Source of the DNA: Bacteroidaceae bacterium
GTDB taxonomy: Bacteria; Bacteroidota; Bacteroidia; Bacteroidales; Bacteroidaceae
NCBI GenBank assembly: GCA_017451695.1
Contig: JAFTNW010000015.1
Coordinates: 1 to 45,864, forward strand
Length of the DNA stretch: 45,864 bases
Direction: 5' to 3'
Below the pieces are notes generated by a model. The model had not been told where the DNA came from and ran no database searches. It saw only the letters and a list, made by a program, of their open reading frames with translations. Below are positions 24,922 through 32,971 of the stretch, in pieces (the first letter of the stretch is position 1; the number at the start of each line of letters is the position of its first letter). A program made the translations under genes and the position numbers.

Positions 24922-25470
24922 TCAAAAGTTCATTGAGAAATATATGGCAGGGCCACCGTCGGGAGTAACAGAGGGGCCTATGACCACATTGTGCTGCTTG
25001 GCAAACGGGCGGGTGTAAATATATGCGCTTCCTACACCTATTGCCGTACCGGCAAGCACATCCCAAATGTCGTGTCGCTTGGAATATACACGCCCCCAAG
25101 CAACATAAGCACCCACAGCATAGGCCGGAACACCATACCCCCAGCCGTAACGGCGTTGCAGATAGGCCGCTCCCGCAAAGGCTACCGCTGTGTGGTTCGA
25201 AGGGAAAGAGTGTTTATCGCTGCCATCGGGGCGTTCCTTCCTTATTGTGTATTTCAACAGATACGATGCCGCCACAGCTGTGGCACCACTGCCCGCAAGT
25301 TGCCAAAAGCCCTCCTTATCGCCCTTCAACAGCGACACACCGGCACCCACGGCACCCGGCACAAACATAAGAACATCGGTTGTGGTTTCCACCGTTTTGC
25401 GATTTTGCGCATACCCTTGCATGGCAAGTACAAGAATCAGTGCTATTGCAAGAATTATTCTATTCATCAT
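24922..25470 (-). CDS. PAP2-family membrane-associated phosphatase
   Basis: 182 aa with an N-terminal signal or membrane segment (residues 3-21, ending GYAQ). The three PAP2 phosphatase motifs are present: KYTIRKERP (KxxxxxxRP), FPSNHTAVAF (PSxH with Asn for Gly), and GRVYSKRHDIWDV (SxxxRxxxxxHxxxD-like, with catalytic His). Hydrophobic segments between the motifs agree with a polytopic or periplasm-facing enzyme. The substrate is a phosphate ester such as undecaprenyl pyrophosphate, lipid A or phosphatidylglycerophosphate and cannot be read from sequence. Two adjacent ATGs start the frame (25470 or 25467). A TATCTTGC element just upstream (25486-25493) may be its -7. Confidence 0.85.
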   Translation of the reverse strand: MMNRIILAIALILVLAMQGYAQNRKTVETTTDVLMFVPGAVGAGVSLLKGDKEGFWQLAGSGATAVAASYLLKYTIRKERPDGSDKHSFPSNHTAVAFAGAAYLQRRYGWGYGVPAYAVGAYVAWGRVYSKRHDIWDVLAGTAIGVGSAYIYTRPFAKQHNVVIGPSVTPDGGPAIYFSMNF

Positions 25471-25610
25471 TTTTATTATTTTTGCGCAAGATAGTTATTT
25501 AATCATTTAATTACAATATTTCAAGACGGGGTTTTGCGGCACACTATCGGCAGATACCGCTAAAGATTGTTAAAATTATTATAATTAAGCTATTATTCAA
25601 TGCTAATTGC

Positions 25611-25618
25611 TATCTTCG
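25611..25618 (+). promoter_or_regulatory. -7 element for the transglutaminase-like lipoprotein gene
   Basis: TATCTTCG followed by CA, 42 nt before ATG 25661. The 190-nt divergent gap has no other evident feature. Confidence 0.5.
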
Positions 25619-25660
25619 CATAATTATTAGAAAAAAATAACATCAAAAAAAAATAAATCT

Positions 25661-26881
25661 ATGAAACATTTCTACAAAATTCTATTTTGGGGTGCAATCT
25701 TTTCGTTAGGAGTTTCCTGCTCTGACAACAAGATGGGATTGGAAGATTTTGAGGTGCCCGAAGTTCAAATTCAGACAAAATCATTTGCCCAGAATGATGG
25801 TTCTACCGACCTGTCGAAAAGAAGCAATGGATACAAATCGTACAAGCTATTGAATGCGGCCGGCCCCGCAGTTGGTATGCCCTTGGGTAACATAAACATA
25901 ACCGACGAGCAGTATGCCGAAATAAAGTCTTTCACCGACGAGCTTGTAGCCAATTGCACAACAGATGAGCAGATACACAATACAGTACATAGTTGGTTGG
26001 TTAATAATATTAAATATGAATACACCGACAACGACCCTTACCCTGTATTCAAAAATAAAAAAGCCATATGCCAAGGATATGCTAATCTTATGAAGGTTAT
26101 GTTGCACTCACAGGGCGTTCCTTGCGTATTGACCAACGGATATATTCCGGCCGGTGGTCATGCATGGTGTAATGTATATTTCAACAACACATGGTATGCA
26201 AGCGACCCTACAAACAACCACTATTTCAAAAGTTCGGCATACAGTAGCAACAAGCAATACGAACCAATATCAATAGATGCTGTGCTGTTTGAGGATGAAT
26301 TCTGCACATACGGCTACTCGGAAGCTGCGCTCAACGTACAGAGCATTAAAGAGGGATACGAAACCATATCTATTCCTTACAGCGCAGGTGGCTTTATTGT
26401 AAGCATGCTATCACCTATCACAAATGTACCTACAAGCGTTAAGGAGGTTTATATAGGAGCAAACATAACATCGTTGGGCGAAAACATAATGGGATTGTCG
26501 GCAAAATCAACAACGATAGAACAAATTCACATAGATCCCGATAACACTGTTTTTGAATCGTTCTCGGCAGGAGTTTATTACAAGAACAATACCGGCGACA
26601 ACCTGGCAATGGTTGCACCTGCAGCAAAGCACATTGAGCTAAAACCTATTGCGGTATTCGACAAAGAGTGTAAAATAAAAGACCTGCCCAAACTGGAGAC
26701 CATTACTTTTGTTCCCGGCACAATGAAGATAGATTCATGGGCTGTGGAGCGTTGCCCCAGATTGCACACCGTATACATGCCTGTGGCAACCATCACAACC
26801 AGCAGTTCATTCATAGGTGTTTCCGGTGCTTTCCGTATTATCCGAGGTAACTATACCAATATACCCCAGATAAAATTATAA
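25661..26881 (+). CDS. Transglutaminase-like cysteine hydrolase lipoprotein with BspA-like LRR tail
   Basis: 406 aa. Lipoprotein signal with lipobox GVSC (C20), so anchored in a membrane with the protein exposed in periplasm or outside. Residues about 85-190 form a transglutaminase-like core with a complete triad: C137 (KKAICQGYANL), H167 (GGHAWCNV) and D182 (ASDPTNN). Bacterial members usually act as proteases or peptide hydrolases rather than cross-linkers. From about 240 onward the sequence has leucine-rich repeat type 5 (BspA-like) character: VKEVYIGANITSLGENIMG, IEQIHIDPDN, LETITFVPGTMKI, LHTVYMP. The pairing suggests a surface enzyme with a binding tail. Single-gene unit; target unknown. 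Confidence 0.82.
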   Translation: MKHFYKILFWGAIFSLGVSCSDNKMGLEDFEVPEVQIQTKSFAQNDGSTDLSKRSNGYKSYKLLNAAGPAVGMPLGNINITDEQYAEIKSFTDELVANCTTDEQIHNTVHSWLVNNIKYEYTDNDPYPVFKNKKAICQGYANLMKVMLHSQGVPCVLTNGYIPAGGHAWCNVYFNNTWYASDPTNNHYFKSSAYSSNKQYEPISIDAVLFEDEFCTYGYSEAALNVQSIKEGYETISIPYSAGGFIVSMLSPITNVPTSVKEVYIGANITSLGENIMGLSAKSTTIEQIHIDPDNTVFESFSAGVYYKNNTGDNLAMVAPAAKHIELKPIAVFDKECKIKDLPKLETITFVPGTMKIDSWAVERCPRLHTVYMPVATITTSSSFIGVSGAFRIIRGNYTNIPQIKL

Positions 26882-26907
26882 GGATTTGCCACTATAGAAT
26901 AGAGCAA

Positions 26908-26948
26908 GGCCGGGCCAAAAAACACTTTTGACCCGGCCCTCTTTTTTT
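26908..26948 (+). terminator. Rho-independent terminator after the transglutaminase-like gene
   Basis: 13-nt arms GGCCGGGCCAAAA (26908-26920) and TTTTGACCCGGCC (26926-26938) with one mismatch, AACAC loop, then CTC and T7. Confidence 0.85.
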
Positions 26949-27014
26949 ACATGATATAGACAACGAGCTTGTAAAAAAAACGCTATTTTTAATGCCGCAT
27001 ATTTTTTTTATCTT

Positions 27015-27022
27015 TATCTTCG
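27015..27022 (+). promoter_or_regulatory. -7 element for the TRIC-family gene
   Basis: TATCTTCG 24 nt before ATG 27046. It lies inside the longest open frame, which begins at 26992, and so places the true start downstream at 27046. Confidence 0.55.
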
Positions 27023-27045
27023 CGGCGCAAAAAAGAAAAAGACAA

Positions 27046-27711
27046 ATGGATTATTCATTTATTACCGCAATAATAGACTATTTCTCGGCACTTAAAATGC
27101 CTACGATATTTGAGTTCGTAGGAACATTTGCATTTGCCATCAGTGGTATTCGTTTGGCATCGGCAAAGCACTTTGATTGGTTTGGAGCCTATGTAGTGGG
27201 TGTGGCTACAGCCATTGGTGGCGGTACATTCCGCGATATGATGTTGGGGGTAACCCCCTTTTGGATGACCGACCCTATCTACCTATGCTGGTCGGGGCTT
27301 GCACTATTGTGGGTTATATTGTTCGGCAAGTGGCTCATACACATGCATAATACAATCTTTATATTCGATGCGGTGGGGCTTGCACTATTTACCGTAGTGG
27401 GTATTCAAAAAAGCATAGATTGCGGGTTCCCGCTTTGGGTGGGTATTGTAATGGGCACCATGACCGGCGCGGCCGGTGGTGTAATACGCGATGTATTCAT
27501 CAACGAGATACCTCTTATATTCCGCAAGGAGATATATGCCATGGCATGTGTAATTGGCGGTATTGCGTTCGGTATATGCATGTGGGCGGGTGCCGATATG
27601 CTTGTAACCCATGCCGTTTGCGGCATAGCCGTGTTCCTGACACGTCTGCTTGCTGTTAAATATCATATTTGCCTCCCCACCCTTAAAGGGAGCCATGTAA
27701 AAGAGGATTAA
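27046..27711 (+). CDS. TRIC/YadS-like membrane protein (UPF0126, 'glycine transporter' family)
   Basis: 221 aa from ATG 27046; the upstream ATG 26992 precedes the promoter. Two tandem UPF0126 repeats, each with three membrane helices, plus a final helix. Repeat landmarks are FVGTFAFAISGIRLASAKHFDWFGAYV-type opening, 'AIGGGTFRDMMLG' in repeat 1 and 'GAAGGVIRDVFINE' in repeat 2 (the paired GGG/R-D motifs). Related proteins are trimeric cation channels, and the Pfam family is named for glycine transport. Substrate here is unproven. It ends at a strong hairpin shared with the convergent DUF456 gene. Confidence 0.88.
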   Translation: MDYSFITAIIDYFSALKMPTIFEFVGTFAFAISGIRLASAKHFDWFGAYVVGVATAIGGGTFRDMMLGVTPFWMTDPIYLCWSGLALLWVILFGKWLIHMHNTIFIFDAVGLALFTVVGIQKSIDCGFPLWVGIVMGTMTGAAGGVIRDVFINEIPLIFRKEIYAMACVIGGIAFGICMWAGADMLVTHAVCGIAVFLTRLLAVKYHICLPTLKGSHVKED

Positions 27712-27725
27712 TTACATTTTATACA

Positions 27726-27773
27726 AAGCCAAAGGAGCCGGTTGCTTTTTCAAGCAACCGGCTCCTTTGGCTT
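27726..27773. terminator. Bidirectional terminator between the TRIC and DUF456 genes
   Basis: Perfect 22-bp stem (27726-27747 and 27752-27773), loop TTTC, between convergent stops at 27711 and 27785. Confidence 0.88.
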
Positions 27774-27784
27774 ACGGGGCATGC

Positions 27785-28261
27785 TTACCACACAACTGCT
27801 TTCACCATATAGAAGAGCAATACCACGCCATACAGGAGTTTCACAGCTGTAGTAACAATGAATGCTATAAATGAAACAGAAGCAACCTTAAAGGCTTGCC
27901 CGCTACGTTTCTTTGCCACATACTCTCCTATGAACGCGCCTATAAACGGCCCCAGAAGGATTCCCCAAGGCAGAAAGAAGAGCCCTATGACCATACCCAC
28001 CAACGAGCCTCGCACACTCTCTTTGGAACCACCGCTAAGTTGTGTGAACCACACGGGCAGAAGATAGTCGATAACGGTGATTACAACCATTATCACACCT
28101 GCAACCACATAAAAAGTGGAGGAGATTTCGGCTCCATCGCACAGCAACAGGAAAAGCAATCCCAAGTAACTCACAGGCGGGCCGGGCAGTGCCGGGAGCA
28201 CAGCTCCCAGCAGGCCTATGGCACCACATACGAGTGCAAGAGAAATAAAGAAAATCTCCAT
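27785..28261 (-). CDS. DUF456 family membrane protein
   Basis: 158 aa, four to five predicted membrane helices (about 3-23, 29-45, 48-70, 85-115, 128-152). The glycine-rich segment GNLxxPLPGPP-like 'VLPALPGPPVSYLGLL' and the small-residue stretch 'LGPFIGAFIGEYVAKK' are typical of DUF456. No function is established for the family. It starts 10 nt after the stop of the S9 peptidase, so it is probably the second gene of that operon. Confidence 0.82.
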   Translation of the reverse strand: MEIFFISLALVCGAIGLLGAVLPALPGPPVSYLGLLFLLLCDGAEISSTFYVVAGVIMVVITVIDYLLPVWFTQLSGGSKESVRGSLVGMVIGLFFLPWGILLGPFIGAFIGEYVAKKRSGQAFKVASVSFIAFIVTTAVKLLYGVVLLFYMVKAVVW

Positions 28262-28271
28262 TGCAAATATA

Positions 28272-30812
28272 TTACTTAATCATACGTTGGGGATAAATAT
28301 CGTTCCACCAACGTGCATCGTTCTTTAACCAACGCTCAAACCACGCCATTATACTGTTGTGCCACAGGATGCGTTTGGGCACATCGGCAATAAAGTGATC
28401 CTCGCCATCTACGCGAATGAACTCCACCGTTTTCCCAAGTACACGCAAAGCATTATACAATTGAATACTTTCTCCCACGGGCACATTGGTATCGGCTGTG
28501 CCATGCAACAGCAACAGAGGGGTATTTATCTTGTCGGCATTAAAGAGCGACCCTTGCTTTGTAAACAAATCGGGATTGTTCCAAGGATAGTTCTGAGCTG
28601 CAGCAACCGCGTTGTAACCGACGCCCCAATAACCCTCGCCCCAATAGCTTGTAACATCACTGATTCCGGCATGAGAAGCCGCTGCGGCAAAGATATCGGT
28701 TTGTGTTTGCAGATACTGTGTCATGAAACCGCCATACGATGCTCCCAAGCAACCTATATGCTCTGCATCGACAAAGGGGTTGGCTGCACAGAAGGCCTTT
28801 GTACCCTCTATAATATCATCGGCAGTGCGCTTGCCCCACGCATTTACGTGGCGCGCCGAGAACTCCTGACCATAACCGATTGTTCCGCTGGGATTCACTA
28901 CCAATGTTACATAGTCGCGCGACGAGAACAACTGCGCCGCATAGGGATTGTCCATCCCGCGTGTAGTGGGGGTGGTTCCACCATAGTAATATACAATGAG
29001 AGGGTACTTTTTGTTTGCATCAAAAGCAGGAGGCAGGCAGTAATAGCAGTCGATTGTTGTGCCGTCGGAGGCGGTAAATTCCCAATCGTGTATTGTACCG
29101 AGCTCAATACCCTCGAGTTCCTTTGCATAAGGGTCGGCAATGAGAGTGGATTTTCCCTTGCGCACATCGCACATATAGGCCGCCTGACTACTTGATGCCG
29201 TAATGCTTATATATGCGGCAACGCTTGCATTGCGGGCAAGCGAGAAGGTGCGCACGCAATCTCCGTTCAATGGAAGTTTATCAAAGCTCTTCTTTGCCGG
29301 ATTGTAACGATATATAGGCTCTGCATCGCAATCATTAGTTTTGAAATAGATGCAGCCATCGTTTTTGTTCCATTGCACCAACTGCAAGGCAGGATTAAAA
29401 TCCTTTGATATAGCCTCAACAGAGCCATCGGCACGGTTTATAACATACGCCTGTGTATCGTAGTTATTTGCAATGGGATGCTGACCGCAATTCTTGCCAA
29501 TACCGCCAAAGGCTTCGGGGCCGCCGGTTACAACAACCTGCGATGCATCGGGCGAGAAACGCGCCGTGGTGGAGATAAAGCCATCGCCTGCTACAAGGGT
29601 ATCTACCTCCAATGTATTCACATTTAGGCAATAGAGCGAGGTTTTTGTAAAGGGCCACTCATTATCCACAGCCTCGTTGCTTGCATAGAGCAGCATGGTA
29701 CCATCGTTGCTTATATCGCACAAGGAGGTTGAGCGCAAACCCCATGTAAGGCGTTCGCGTACACCGCTCTCGATATCGTAACGCCATATAAAACCGCGGT
29801 TGCGACTGTTAGGTACGCGGTCGCTACGGCTCAGCAGACGATGAACGGGGCCGTTGTCGGCATCAAGTTGCTCGGTTATTGTGAAATAGAGCGATTTTTC
29901 GTCGGGCGACCAACGGCAATTACCGCTTGGCAGATTATCGGTTATCACAGTCTCTTGCAATGTGGCAGGATTGATGGTTATGAGTGATTCGCTCTCGGCC
30001 GATGTCGCCTTATAGAATAACTGCGAAGTGAGGGGTGTCCAGCCAAGTATTTTATATCCGGCGGGAAAGGTTACAATGGTTCTACCGCTTTTGACCTCGG
30101 AAAGCACTGTATAGCGGTTGTGGCGTTGTTGGTTGTAATAGTGCAGATATGTGGTGAGCAGATAGCGACCATCGGGCGAAATGCTTACACCCTCAACACG
30201 ACTGCCATAGATAGTATTGGGCAACAGATAGCGCTCTTTGAGTGCGGGCTCGCAAGCTATTTGGGTTATGGTGTCGCTACCTGTGGAGAGAGCAGCCATT
30301 ACTGCAGGGGGGAAGGAGTCTGTTTCTGTAACCAACACCTTCACCGCCACCTTATACATTCTTTGAGGCTCCATGCGCAACTGCACCTCGGCACCCTCGG
30401 CACGATGCAACGAATCCTGCGCACGCATTTTGTCGCGCCTCATCTGCCCATCGACATATATCTCGAAACGGGCAGGAGATTTCACCCTTAAATAGGCGGT
30501 TGTAAAGCGGTCGGCACGCAGACGTGTTGTGAGCAGATAGATATTATCACCCTCACCGGCGGGCAGATTAATGTAACCGGCGGTATCAGCAACAAGCTCC
30601 ACAGCCCCCTCGCGTTCGTCGCTCATGGGGATATTTGTTTGCATGAGCAGTTTCTCAAAATTGGGCTTTTGCCCTTTGGTGCTTACACTGTCGGTTGTCA
30701 ATGGGCGACGCACCTTCACAGGCGACATCAGCCTCATCTGTTTAAGTGTGTCGGTAGCGGCTATGCCCAACAAAGGCAGGCAGGCCATAATTGCAAATAG
30801 TAATTTTTTCAT
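28272..30812 (-). CDS. Exported S9-family (prolyl oligopeptidase/DPP-like) serine peptidase
   Basis: 846 aa from ATG 30812, which gives a proper signal peptide (MKKLLFAIMACLPLLGIAA). The longest open frame begins at 31133 but would run through two promoter elements and the opposite gene. Residues about 200-570 form a WD/beta-propeller domain with repeats such as SPDGRYLLTTY, SPDEKSLYF and SPDASQVVV. The C-terminal alpha/beta hydrolase domain (about 590-846) holds S692 in GASYGGF, the Asp in GTADTNVPV and the His in GEDHFI. Likely a periplasmic aminopeptidase or dipeptidyl peptidase. DUF456 follows at 10 nt. Confidence 0.9.
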   Translation of the reverse strand: MKKLLFAIMACLPLLGIAATDTLKQMRLMSPVKVRRPLTTDSVSTKGQKPNFEKLLMQTNIPMSDEREGAVELVADTAGYINLPAGEGDNIYLLTTRLRADRFTTAYLRVKSPARFEIYVDGQMRRDKMRAQDSLHRAEGAEVQLRMEPQRMYKVAVKVLVTETDSFPPAVMAALSTGSDTITQIACEPALKERYLLPNTIYGSRVEGVSISPDGRYLLTTYLHYYNQQRHNRYTVLSEVKSGRTIVTFPAGYKILGWTPLTSQLFYKATSAESESLITINPATLQETVITDNLPSGNCRWSPDEKSLYFTITEQLDADNGPVHRLLSRSDRVPNSRNRGFIWRYDIESGVRERLTWGLRSTSLCDISNDGTMLLYASNEAVDNEWPFTKTSLYCLNVNTLEVDTLVAGDGFISTTARFSPDASQVVVTGGPEAFGGIGKNCGQHPIANNYDTQAYVINRADGSVEAISKDFNPALQLVQWNKNDGCIYFKTNDCDAEPIYRYNPAKKSFDKLPLNGDCVRTFSLARNASVAAYISITASSSQAAYMCDVRKGKSTLIADPYAKELEGIELGTIHDWEFTASDGTTIDCYYCLPPAFDANKKYPLIVYYYGGTTPTTRGMDNPYAAQLFSSRDYVTLVVNPSGTIGYGQEFSARHVNAWGKRTADDIIEGTKAFCAANPFVDAEHIGCLGASYGGFMTQYLQTQTDIFAAAASHAGISDVTSYWGEGYWGVGYNAVAAAQNYPWNNPDLFTKQGSLFNADKINTPLLLLHGTADTNVPVGESIQLYNALRVLGKTVEFIRVDGEDHFIADVPKRILWHNSIMAWFERWLKNDARWWNDIYPQRMIK

Positions 30813-30856
30813 TATATTATTGTTTATGTTATATGCTACAAAGAAATAATACCTTG

Positions 30857-30864
30857 CGAAGATA
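30857..30864 (-). promoter_or_regulatory. -7 element of the S9 peptidase operon
   Basis: TATCTTCG on the minus strand, 45 nt before ATG 30812. A second minus-strand copy lies within the palindrome at 30941-30967. Confidence 0.5.
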
Positions 30865-30940
30865 GTTAAAAATAGACTATATGGCATAACGCTTATGTAA
30901 TTTTTTAACAACCGACGCACTATATTTTCCGCATCTTTAT

Positions 30941-30967
30941 CTATCTTTGCGGTAACCGCGAAGATAG
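30941..30967. promoter_or_regulatory. 27-bp near-palindrome made of two face-to-face -7 elements
   Basis: The plus strand carries CTATCTTTGCGGT and the minus strand CTATCTTCGCGGT, meeting in the middle, so the site is an inverted repeat with one or two mismatches. Each half is a -7 element (30942-30949 plus, 30959-30966 minus), aimed at each other. The plus copy could drive the TSCPD operon (ATG 31063), the minus copy the S9 operon. A second plus-strand -7-like box, TATCTTTT, lies at 31025-31032. The 250-nt gap shows nothing else. Confidence 0.5.
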
Positions 30968-31062
30968 CCGGCAGTCGCAATGTAAAATATTCAAACAAAC
31001 TTGATATTTCCGTTCGCTTGTTTCTATCTTTTAGGCTGGAATAAGAAATAAACCACACAGCT

Positions 31063-31320
31063 ATGGCAAAAATAATATACAAGACAAGGGGTACATGCTC
31101 GCAATTCATTGAATTGGAGGGCAACGGAGGCAAAATTGTAAATGTTACATTCTATGGCGGTTGCGATGGCAACCTGCAAGGCATCTCCAAATTGGTAAAG
31201 GGAATGGAATATGCCGATGTTATAGAACGCCTCAACGGCATCAGTTGCAACGGCAAGCCCACATCGTGCCCCGACCAATTATGCCGTGCCATAGAAGAAC
31301 TTATGAACGAGGACAAATAA
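31063..31320 (+). CDS. TSCPD domain protein (TIGR03905 family)
   Basis: 85 aa. Matches the small TSCPD family: start MAKIIYKTRGTCSQFIE, GGCDGNLQGISKLV in the middle and 'GKPTSCPDQLCRAIEE' near the end, which contains the name-giving T-S-C-P-D. The four cysteines suggest metal or nucleotide-enzyme association; the domain also occurs fused to some ribonucleotide reductases. The exact role is not known. First gene of a three-gene operon (6-nt gap to the FKBP gene). Confidence 0.88.
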   Translation: MAKIIYKTRGTCSQFIELEGNGGKIVNVTFYGGCDGNLQGISKLVKGMEYADVIERLNGISCNGKPTSCPDQLCRAIEELMNEDK

Positions 31321-31326
31321 CCCATT

Positions 31327-31740
31327 ATGGCAAGGCAGAAAGGCAATAACGAATACAAGATGCGCAACGAGGCCTTTATGGAGGCTTTGCGCAAAGGCGA
31401 GGAGGAGCTGTACGAGATATCGCAGGGAGTGCTCTGCAAGATTATCAAGCATGGCGAGGGCGACAGGTGCCCGCGCAGCGGCAACGTAGTTACCGTGCAC
31501 TACAAAGGCACATTAATCAACGGTAAGGTGTTCGACAGTAGCTATGAGCGCGGCTACCCCGAGGCCTTCCGTGTGAACGAGCTGATAACAGGCTGGCAGA
31601 TAGCGCTGACACAGATGCATGTGGGCGACCATTGGATGGTATATATCCCTTGGGAGATGGGCTACGGCAAAAAAGGGTGTGGCAACATTCCCGGCTACTC
31701 CACCCTTGTTTTCGAAATGGAACTTGTGGCCATCATGTAA
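31327..31740 (+). CDS. FKBP-type peptidyl-prolyl cis-trans isomerase
   Basis: 137 aa without a signal peptide, so cytoplasmic. The FKBP fold occupies about residues 35-137: VTVHYKGTLINGKVFDSSYERG, VITGWQ-like 'LITGWQIALTQMHVGD', 'IPWEMGYGKKG' and 'STLVFEMELVAI'. The first 35 residues form a charged helix (RNEAFMEALRKGEEELYEI). It should catalyse prolyl isomerisation or act as a folding helper. Second gene of the TSCPD-FKBP-DUF4250 operon. Confidence 0.92.
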   Translation: MARQKGNNEYKMRNEAFMEALRKGEEELYEISQGVLCKIIKHGEGDRCPRSGNVVTVHYKGTLINGKVFDSSYERGYPEAFRVNELITGWQIALTQMHVGDHWMVYIPWEMGYGKKGCGNIPGYSTLVFEMELVAIM

Positions 31741-31760
31741 CCCCAATAAGAGAAAAAGAT

Positions 31761-31937
31761 ATGCAATTACCCGAAGACCCGATGATGCTTTACAGCGCAC
31801 TGAACATGAAACTGCGCGACTTTTACAGCTCGCTCGACGAGTTGTGCGACGACCTCGGCATAGACCGTAAGGAGGTTGAGGACAAACTGCGCCAAGTGGG
31901 GTTTGAGTACGATGCCAAGATGAATAAATTCTGGTAG
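31761..31937 (+). CDS. DUF4250 small protein
   Basis: 58 aa from ATG 31761, preceded by AAGAGAAAAAG; the longer in-frame start at 31632 lies inside the FKBP gene and is rejected. Starts MQLPEDPMMLYSALNMKLRD and ends 'VGFEYDAKMNKFW', as in the DUF4250 family of Bacteroidales. All-helical, possibly with an HTH-like core (LDELCDDLGIDRKEVEDKL). Third gene of the operon (20-nt gap); its stop is only 3 nt from the convergent stop of the next gene, with no hairpin between them. Confidence 0.88.
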   Translation: MQLPEDPMMLYSALNMKLRDFYSSLDELCDDLGIDRKEVEDKLRQVGFEYDAKMNKFW

Positions 31938-31940
31938 CAA

Positions 31941-32813
31941 CTATCTTGCCACCGATGTCATTTCAACAAACAGGCGCAACCCATCTATGGTGGATGGGAA
32001 ACAGACACTACCGCCCGATGCACGAAAAATCTTATCATTGTCCATTGACAGATTGCGTTCATGAACAGGATAACGTTCATAGTCGGGCAATATAATGCGC
32101 GAGGCATCACCGCCATAAAGCATTTCGTAGAAGCAGCAGGCTGTTTCGTAGCTGTTCACGCTGTTCCCCGAACCGAAATTATATACACCACCCTGCAAAG
32201 AGAATGTGTGCGGCAGATTCTCTACCACATCGCGCAACCATGTTATCCCCCTGTATTCGCGCACAGGCATGGATAGCGGCCGCTCCTCTTCAACTGCTCG
32301 CAAAATATTATTCACAAAATCGGCATGCATGGCAGTGCCCTGTTGCGGGGCATCGTACATCCAGCTTGCGCGCAAAATTACCGCATTGGGCGAGACGGCA
32401 GCAATACGCTGCTCTGCCTCTAATTTATGGCAACCATAATGGTTTACTGGGTACACGGGCACATCCTCGCTCAACGGTCCGCACTCTTTGTTGCCATTAT
32501 ACACTTGGTCGGAAGAGAAGAATATGAATTTTGCCCCATAACGCGCTGCCGCCCGTGCAACATTCTCACTACCGACAACATTTACAAGAAAGCTCTCATC
32601 GGGGTGCTGTTGGCAATACCAGGTATTCGACAGCGCCGCAAGGTGCAGCACCACATCGGGGGTGTGGGCCATCATATAGCCATCGACCGAGTATTCATCG
32701 GTTATATCCAGCTCGCCATGTGTGGGAATGAGCAATGTGCAGTCGTACAACCATCGGGCAACAAAGGCGCGCCCCACAAAGCCGCTTGCACCGGTAATAA
32801 GGATTTTCTTCAT
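31941..32813 (-). CDS. RmlD-like NAD(P)-dependent sugar-nucleotide reductase (SDR)
   Basis: 290 aa from the ATG at 32813; the frame extends to 32855 but a -7 element (32831-32838) lies in that extension. Rossmann motif GASGFVG near residue 8, 'HLAALSNTWYCQQHP', 'FFSSDQVYNG', and catalytic YGCHK (Tyr-x3-Lys) in 'YPVNHYGCHKLEAEQ', then 'ILRASWMY' and 'GVYNFGSG'. This is the dTDP-4-dehydrorhamnose reductase type of extended SDR. No rhamnose or polysaccharide genes lie nearby, so the substrate is open. Single-gene unit. Confidence 0.85.
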   Translation of the reverse strand: MKKILITGASGFVGRAFVARWLYDCTLLIPTHGELDITDEYSVDGYMMAHTPDVVLHLAALSNTWYCQQHPDESFLVNVVGSENVARAAARYGAKFIFFSSDQVYNGNKECGPLSEDVPVYPVNHYGCHKLEAEQRIAAVSPNAVILRASWMYDAPQQGTAMHADFVNNILRAVEEERPLSMPVREYRGITWLRDVVENLPHTFSLQGGVYNFGSGNSVNSYETACCFYEMLYGGDASRIILPDYERYPVHERNLSMDNDKIFRASGGSVCFPSTIDGLRLFVEMTSVAR

Positions 32814-32821
32814 AAAACTAT

Positions 32822-32845
32822 TATTTGTTGCGAAGATAACAAATA
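32822..32845 (-). promoter_or_regulatory. Promoter of the RmlD-like gene embedded in an inverted repeat
   Basis: The -7 element TATCTTCG (minus strand, 32831-32838) lies within the inverted repeat TATTTGTT-N8-AACAAATA (32822-32845). The start codon follows 18 nt later, so the leader is very short. Confidence 0.5.
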
Positions 32846-32911
32846 GCCATAACAAACCATGCCACCGCTTAAATTTTATTATGGCTTGTTAGAAATATTA
32901 TTCACTTTTTA

Positions 32912-32944
32912 TTTGCCTGTTTTCGGGAATAAATACTATTTTCG
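32912..32944 (+). promoter_or_regulatory. Promoter of sdaA
   Basis: TTTG (32912-32915), 21-nt spacer, TATTTTCG (32937-32944). The -7 region is also part of a short inverted repeat, CTATTTTCGCAAATAG (32936-32951). ATG follows at 32972. Confidence 0.6.
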
Positions 32945-32971
32945 CAAATAGAAAAACAAAATAACAACCAT

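Noticed and set aside
30813..31133. N-terminal extension of the S9 peptidase by 107 residues
   Set aside because: It would run through two promoter elements and into the TSCPD gene; the ATG at 30812 gives a normal signal peptide.
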